Below, piece after piece: positions 5,654 to 8,245 of a stretch of 8,245 bases of DNA. The notes below the pieces were generated by a model that saw nothing but the letters and a program-made list of their open reading frames with translations, had not been told where the DNA came from and did no database searches. The translations under genes and the position numbers were made by a program. Source of the stretch: an uncultured Tissierellia bacterium (GTDB lineage: Bacteria; Bacillota; Clostridia; Tissierellales; Peptoniphilaceae); contig CAMYOR010000035.1 in NCBI GenBank assembly GCA_947278105.1, positions 1-8,245 of the forward strand, read 5' to 3'. Within the stretch, counting starts at the first letter, position 1. Each line of letters opens with the position of its first letter.

Positions 5654-7510
5654 TCAAAGCTCATTCAATAAGGCTTTTTCTGAGTCCTTCAGAGAGCAAG
5701 TTGGATGCTCCTGGTATTCTTTCCGGTCCTTGTATTCCTGGACTTTTCCGTCGTTCCAGTTCTGGATGGGACGGTAGTAGCCGGTAATCCGGCTGTAAAC
5801 TTCCGCATTTTTTCCACAGACCGGGCAGGTAAAATGCTCGCCGCTTTGATAGCCATGATCCGGACAAACGGAGTAGGTCGGGGAAATGGTGTAATAGGGC
5901 AGGCGGAACTTGTCAGAGATCTTTTTGACCAGGCCGGCCGCTGCTTTCCAGTTGGGGAGCTTTTCTCCCAAGAAAACATGGAAGACGGTTCCTGAGGTGT
6001 ACTTGGTCTGGAGCTCGTCCTGAACCTTCATCGCTTCAAAAAGATCATCGGTGCTTCCCACGGGAAGGTTGGTGGAGTTGGTGTAATAGGGAGTCCCATG
6101 CTCATTGGCTGCGATGATATCTGGAAACTCTTCTTTGTCGTGCATGGCCATCCGAAAAGAGGTTGACTCTGCCGGAGTGGCTTCCAGATTATAGAGATCG
6201 CCGTATTCTTCTTGATAATCCTTAAGCTTTTCCAGCATATGATCGAGGATCTGACCCGCAAAGATCTGGGTCTTCTCATGGGTCATATCGGCCCTGAGCC
6301 AGGAAGCATTCAGGCCCGCTTCATTCATCCCCAAAATTCCAATGGTGGAAAAATGGTTGTTGAAGGTGCCCAGGTATCTTTTAGTGTAGGGATAAAGACC
6401 GGCATCGAGAAGCTGGGTCAGAAAGCTTCGTTTAAGCTTGAGCGAACGGGCAGAAAGGTCCATTAAATGATCCAGCCTCTCATAGAACTCCGTTTCGTTA
6501 ATAGAAAGGTAAGCAATTCTGGGAAGGTTAATAGTGACGACGCCGACAGAGCCGGTAGATTCTCCGGAGCCGAAAAATCCTCCGGATTTTTTGCGCAGCT
6601 CCCTAAGGTCTAGGCGCAACCGGCAGCACATACTGCGGACGTCCGAGGGCTCCATGTCCGAATTGACATAATTGGAAAAATAGGGAGTTCCATATTTAGC
6701 GGTCATTTCAAAAAGCATCCGATTATTTTCATTGTCAGACCAGTCAAAGTCTTTGGTGATGGAATAGGTTGGAATGGGATATTGGAAGCCTCTGCCATCG
6801 GCATCGCCTTCAATCATGATTTCAATAAAGGCCTTATTGACCATATCCATCTCCGCCTTGCATTCGCCATAGGTAAAATCCATGACTTTTCCGCCGACAA
6901 TGGCGGATTCATCTGCTAAGTCCCTAGGAACCGTCCAGTCTAAGGTAATGTTTGTAAAAGGCGCCTGGGTGCCCCAGCGGCTGGGAGTATTGACTCCGTA
7001 GACAAAGGATTGGATGCACTGCTTGACATCCTCATAGGAAAGGTGATCCGCCTTGACGAAGGGAGCAAGGTAGGTGTCGAAGGAGGAAAAAGCCTGGGCT
7101 CCGGCCCATTCATTTTGCATAATGCCCAAGAAGTTCACCATCTGATTGCAGAGGGTTGAAAGGTGTTTGGCAGGGCTGGAGGTAATCTTTCCGGGGACCC
7201 CGCCCAGGCCCTCCATGATCAGCTGGCGCAAACTCCAGCCGGCGCAGTATCCTGTCAGCATGCTTAAATCGTGGATGTGAATGGCACAGGACCGATGGGC
7301 ATCGGCAATTTCCTGATCGTAAACCTGAGTAAGCCAATAGTTCGCCGTGACCGCTCCGGAATTGGAGAGAATCAGCCCTCCTACCGAATAAGTAACGGTC
7401 GAATTTTCTTTAACTCTCCAGTCATTAATCCCGATGTAGTTGTTCACCAGCTTCTGCACGTCCAGCAGATGATCGGCGTTTTTATTCGGGATGAGTTGGT
7501 TATTTTGCAT
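5654..7510 (-). CDS. nrdD: Class III (anaerobic) ribonucleotide reductase, catalytic subunit
   Basis: NrdD makes deoxyribonucleotides from ribonucleoside triphosphates without oxygen using a glycyl radical. In the 618-residue product C89 (TGYCAGW) and the CC pair 295-296 (SMCCRL) match the conserved active-site cysteine positions, with C296 the likely thiyl-radical residue. GVVTINLPRIAY (323-334) is a core signature. G577 in RITGYY is the predicted glycyl-radical site near the C-terminus. A zinc-site-like cluster C549-x2-H552 and C562-x2-C565 lies just before it. The protein is shorter than E. coli NrdD (about 712) and has no N-terminal ATP-cone: residues 1-40 lead straight into the catalytic domain, so dATP inhibition through such a cone is not expected. 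ATG 7508-7510 follows AAGGGAGG (7517-7524). Its own promoter and NrdR boxes lie upstream, with nrdG beyond them. Confidence 0.97.
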   Translation of the reverse strand: MQNNQLIPNKNADHLLDVQKLVNNYIGINDWRVKENSTVTYSVGGLILSNSGAVTANYWLTQVYDQEIADAHRSCAIHIHDLSMLTGYCAGWSLRQLIMEGLGGVPGKITSSPAKHLSTLCNQMVNFLGIMQNEWAGAQAFSSFDTYLAPFVKADHLSYEDVKQCIQSFVYGVNTPSRWGTQAPFTNITLDWTVPRDLADESAIVGGKVMDFTYGECKAEMDMVNKAFIEIMIEGDADGRGFQYPIPTYSITKDFDWSDNENNRMLFEMTAKYGTPYFSNYVNSDMEPSDVRSMCCRLRLDLRELRKKSGGFFGSGESTGSVGVVTINLPRIAYLSINETEFYERLDHLMDLSARSLKLKRSFLTQLLDAGLYPYTKRYLGTFNNHFSTIGILGMNEAGLNASWLRADMTHEKTQIFAGQILDHMLEKLKDYQEEYGDLYNLEATPAESTSFRMAMHDKEEFPDIIAANEHGTPYYTNSTNLPVGSTDDLFEAMKVQDELQTKYTSGTVFHVFLGEKLPNWKAAAGLVKKISDKFRLPYYTISPTYSVCPDHGYQSGEHFTCPVCGKNAEVYSRITGYYRPIQNWNDGKVQEYKDRKEYQEHPTCSLKDSEKALLNEL

Positions 7511-7537
7511 GGTCTTCCTCCCTTAATAATTGTATTT

Positions 7538-7566
7538 ATTATAGCAGGGAGGCTGAAGAAAATCAA
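7538..7566 (-). promoter_or_regulatory. nrdD promoter
   Basis: On the minus strand TTGATT (7561-7566) and a perfect TATAAT (7538-7543) are spaced by 17 bp, so nrdD can be transcribed separately from nrdG. An AT-rich inverted repeat TAATAA (7524-7529) with TTATTA (7536-7541) overlaps the -10 element and predicted start near 7531; it may only reflect base composition. Confidence 0.85.
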
Positions 7567-7573
7567 TGGAAAA

Positions 7574-7589
7574 GCACAATATCTTGTAC
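7574..7589. promoter_or_regulatory. NrdR box, promoter-proximal copy
   Basis: GCACAATATCTTGTAC agrees with the NrdR-box consensus ACACWATATATWGTGT at 12 of 16 positions by eye. It is the centre of a wider imperfect palindrome (7570-7593, 10 of 12 pairs). It lies just upstream of the nrdD -35 element. NrdR is the repressor of ribonucleotide reductase genes in most bacteria and usually binds two boxes 31-32 bp apart; the second copy is at 7605-7620. Confidence 0.78.
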
Positions 7590-7604
7590 TTTTAAATTTG
7601 CTCG

Positions 7605-7620
7605 GCCCAATAGATTGTTA
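7605..7620. promoter_or_regulatory. NrdR box, distal copy
   Basis: GCCCAATAGATTGTTA matches the consensus at 11 of 16 positions, with the core CAAT and ATTGT retained. Its centre is 31 bp, or three helical turns, from that of the proximal box. Alone it would be weak evidence; the phasing and the gene downstream make it convincing. Confidence 0.68.
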
Positions 7621-7655
7621 AAAACAGGAAAAGCCTAGGCCCGGCCTCTCAGGCT
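7620..7655 (-). terminator. Probable nrdG terminator overlapping its stop codon
   Basis: On the minus strand AGCCT (7651-7655) pairs with AGGCT (7632-7636) and, inside it, AGGC (7644-7647) pairs with GCCT (7637-7640), with a 3-base bulge at 7648-7650. The stem is followed by TTT, CCTG and TTTTT. The stem includes the TAG stop (7635-7637), and the T tract reaches the distal NrdR box. It would separate nrdG from nrdD transcription; the bulge and interrupted T run make it less certain. Confidence 0.45.
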
Positions 7656-8245
7656 GATTTGGCCCACCTTTCCCTGAAAGAGGGAAAGATATTGTTCAAT
7701 TTTTTCAGGACTCGGGGCCGATAATTTTTTTTCAGGAACGGTTTCTTTATCCTCAAAGGGCTGAAGAAAATACCTTTTTGCCCCTGAAATCCACTGCGAT
7801 AGATCTTCCATGGACTGGAGACTGTGATACTGGTCGATCAGGGTCGTGCGAAATTCATAATCGACTCCATCTTCCATCAAAAGGGAAACGGAATCCAAAA
7901 TGGGGCCGATCGGAAGGTCCGGGATCCCTACCGTTTTTCCATAAAGATCCGGAGAATTTTTGATGTCCATGGCAAAATAATCCACCAGCCCTGTCGAAAG
8001 GAGATCTTGCAGGCGCCCTGTTTCATAGCCATTGGTATCCACCTTGACCAAAAAACCCAGCTCCTTTGTCCGGAAAATCAAATCCTTCAGCCCGGGATAA
8101 AGGAGCGGCTCTCCGCCGGTAAAGCAAACCCCATCCAAAAAGCCCTGTCGGCTTTTTAAAAACCTAAGAAAAGAACCGTCGTCCATTAAATTGGGAAGAG
8201 ACTCCTGGGTGATTTCAGCATTATGGCACCAGGGGCAGCGAAATT
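7635..8245 (-). CDS. nrdG: Anaerobic ribonucleotide reductase activating protein, radical SAM (5' end beyond window)
   Basis: NrdG uses a [4Fe-4S] cluster and S-adenosylmethionine to make the glycyl radical on NrdD. The 202 visible residues begin inside the radical-SAM cluster motif: FRCPWCHN supplies the second and third cysteines of C-x3-C-x2-C, and the first lies beyond the right edge. TGGEP is at visible residues 42-46, followed by DTNGYETG, VDYFAMDIK and EFRTTL, the pattern of the NrdG2-type activases. The internal ATG at 8184-8186 cannot be the start because it would remove the cluster motif. The stop is TAG 7635-7637. Its position directly before nrdD supports NrdD as partner, though pyruvate formate-lyase activases are relatives. 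The order nrdG-nrdD is the reverse of the common one. Its promoter is outside the window. Confidence 0.92.
   Translation of the reverse strand, partial: FRCPWCHNAEITQESLPNLMDDGSFLRFLKSRQGFLDGVCFTGGEPLLYPGLKDLIFRTKELGFLVKVDTNGYETGRLQDLLSTGLVDYFAMDIKNSPDLYGKTVGIPDLPIGPILDSVSLLMEDGVDYEFRTTLIDQYHSLQSMEDLSQWISGAKRYFLQPFEDKETVPEKKLSAPSPEKIEQYLSLFQGKVGQISLRGRA

Noticed and set aside
5647..5787. A 46-codon plus-strand reading frame starting ATG 5647, preceded by GGGAGG (5636-5641)
   Set aside because: The start looks good, but the frame lies downstream of a strong terminator, has no promoter, and runs antisense through the conserved zinc-site and glycyl-radical end of nrdD. The product resembles no family I recognise.
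8184..8186. Internal ATG as the start of nrdG
   Set aside because: The frame stays open to the window edge and encodes FRCPWCHN upstream of this codon, which is part of the radical-SAM cluster motif.

Overview
The window looks like a piece of the chromosome of an anaerobic, Clostridia-like member of the Bacillota. The reasons are strong AGGAGG-type ribosome binding sites before most genes, vegetative promoters close to TTGACA/TATAAT, a Gram-positive style LexA with a GAAC-N4-GTTC-like operator, a secreted DUF1002 (YpuA-like) protein, and an enzyme set typical of strict anaerobes: superoxide reductase, formate-tetrahydrofolate ligase and an oxygen-sensitive class III ribonucleotide reductase with its radical-SAM activase. 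No genus can be named from the sequence. I see no insertion sequence, phage gene, CRISPR array, tRNA or rRNA.

Layout from left to right. (1) Positions 1-84 hold two hairpins, one of which probably terminates the next gene. (2) A two-iron superoxide reductase (85-459, minus) is divergent from lexA (629-1309, plus) across a 169-bp regulatory gap; the lexA side has a near-consensus promoter and an overlapping LexA operator. (3) lexA ends in a strong intrinsic terminator and faces folC (1369-2718, minus). (4) folC is the second gene of a folate/C1 operon led by fhs (2684-4366, minus); the two overlap by 35 bp. (5) The 243-bp gap 4367-4609 carries the fhs promoter, two copies of a GGCA-N5-TGCC inverted repeat, a weaker plus-strand promoter and a 5'-leader hairpin. 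(6) A secreted DUF1002 protein (4610-5578, plus) ends at a bidirectional terminator shared with nrdD. (7) nrdD (5654-7510, minus) has its own promoter, with two NrdR-box-like palindromes whose centres lie 31 bp apart. (8) nrdG (7635 to the right edge, minus, 5' end missing) lies upstream of nrdD and is separated from it by a likely terminator.

How the genes work together. fhs and folC form one functional unit: Fhs charges tetrahydrofolate with formate, and FolC adds the polyglutamate tail that retains folates and improves their binding to such enzymes. nrdD and nrdG form a second unit: the activase puts the glycyl radical on the reductase so that deoxynucleotides can be made without oxygen. 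The superoxide reductase and LexA are stress functions (superoxide removal; DNA-damage response) that share an intergenic region but have no demonstrated common control.

Almost everything is recognisable housekeeping. I found no convincing new multi-gene system. The points most worth a second look are regulatory: the tandem NrdR boxes with the reversed nrdG-nrdD order, the paired inverted repeats at the fhs promoter, the repeat next to the superoxide reductase gene, and the long linker in LexA. The function of the DUF1002 protein also remains open.
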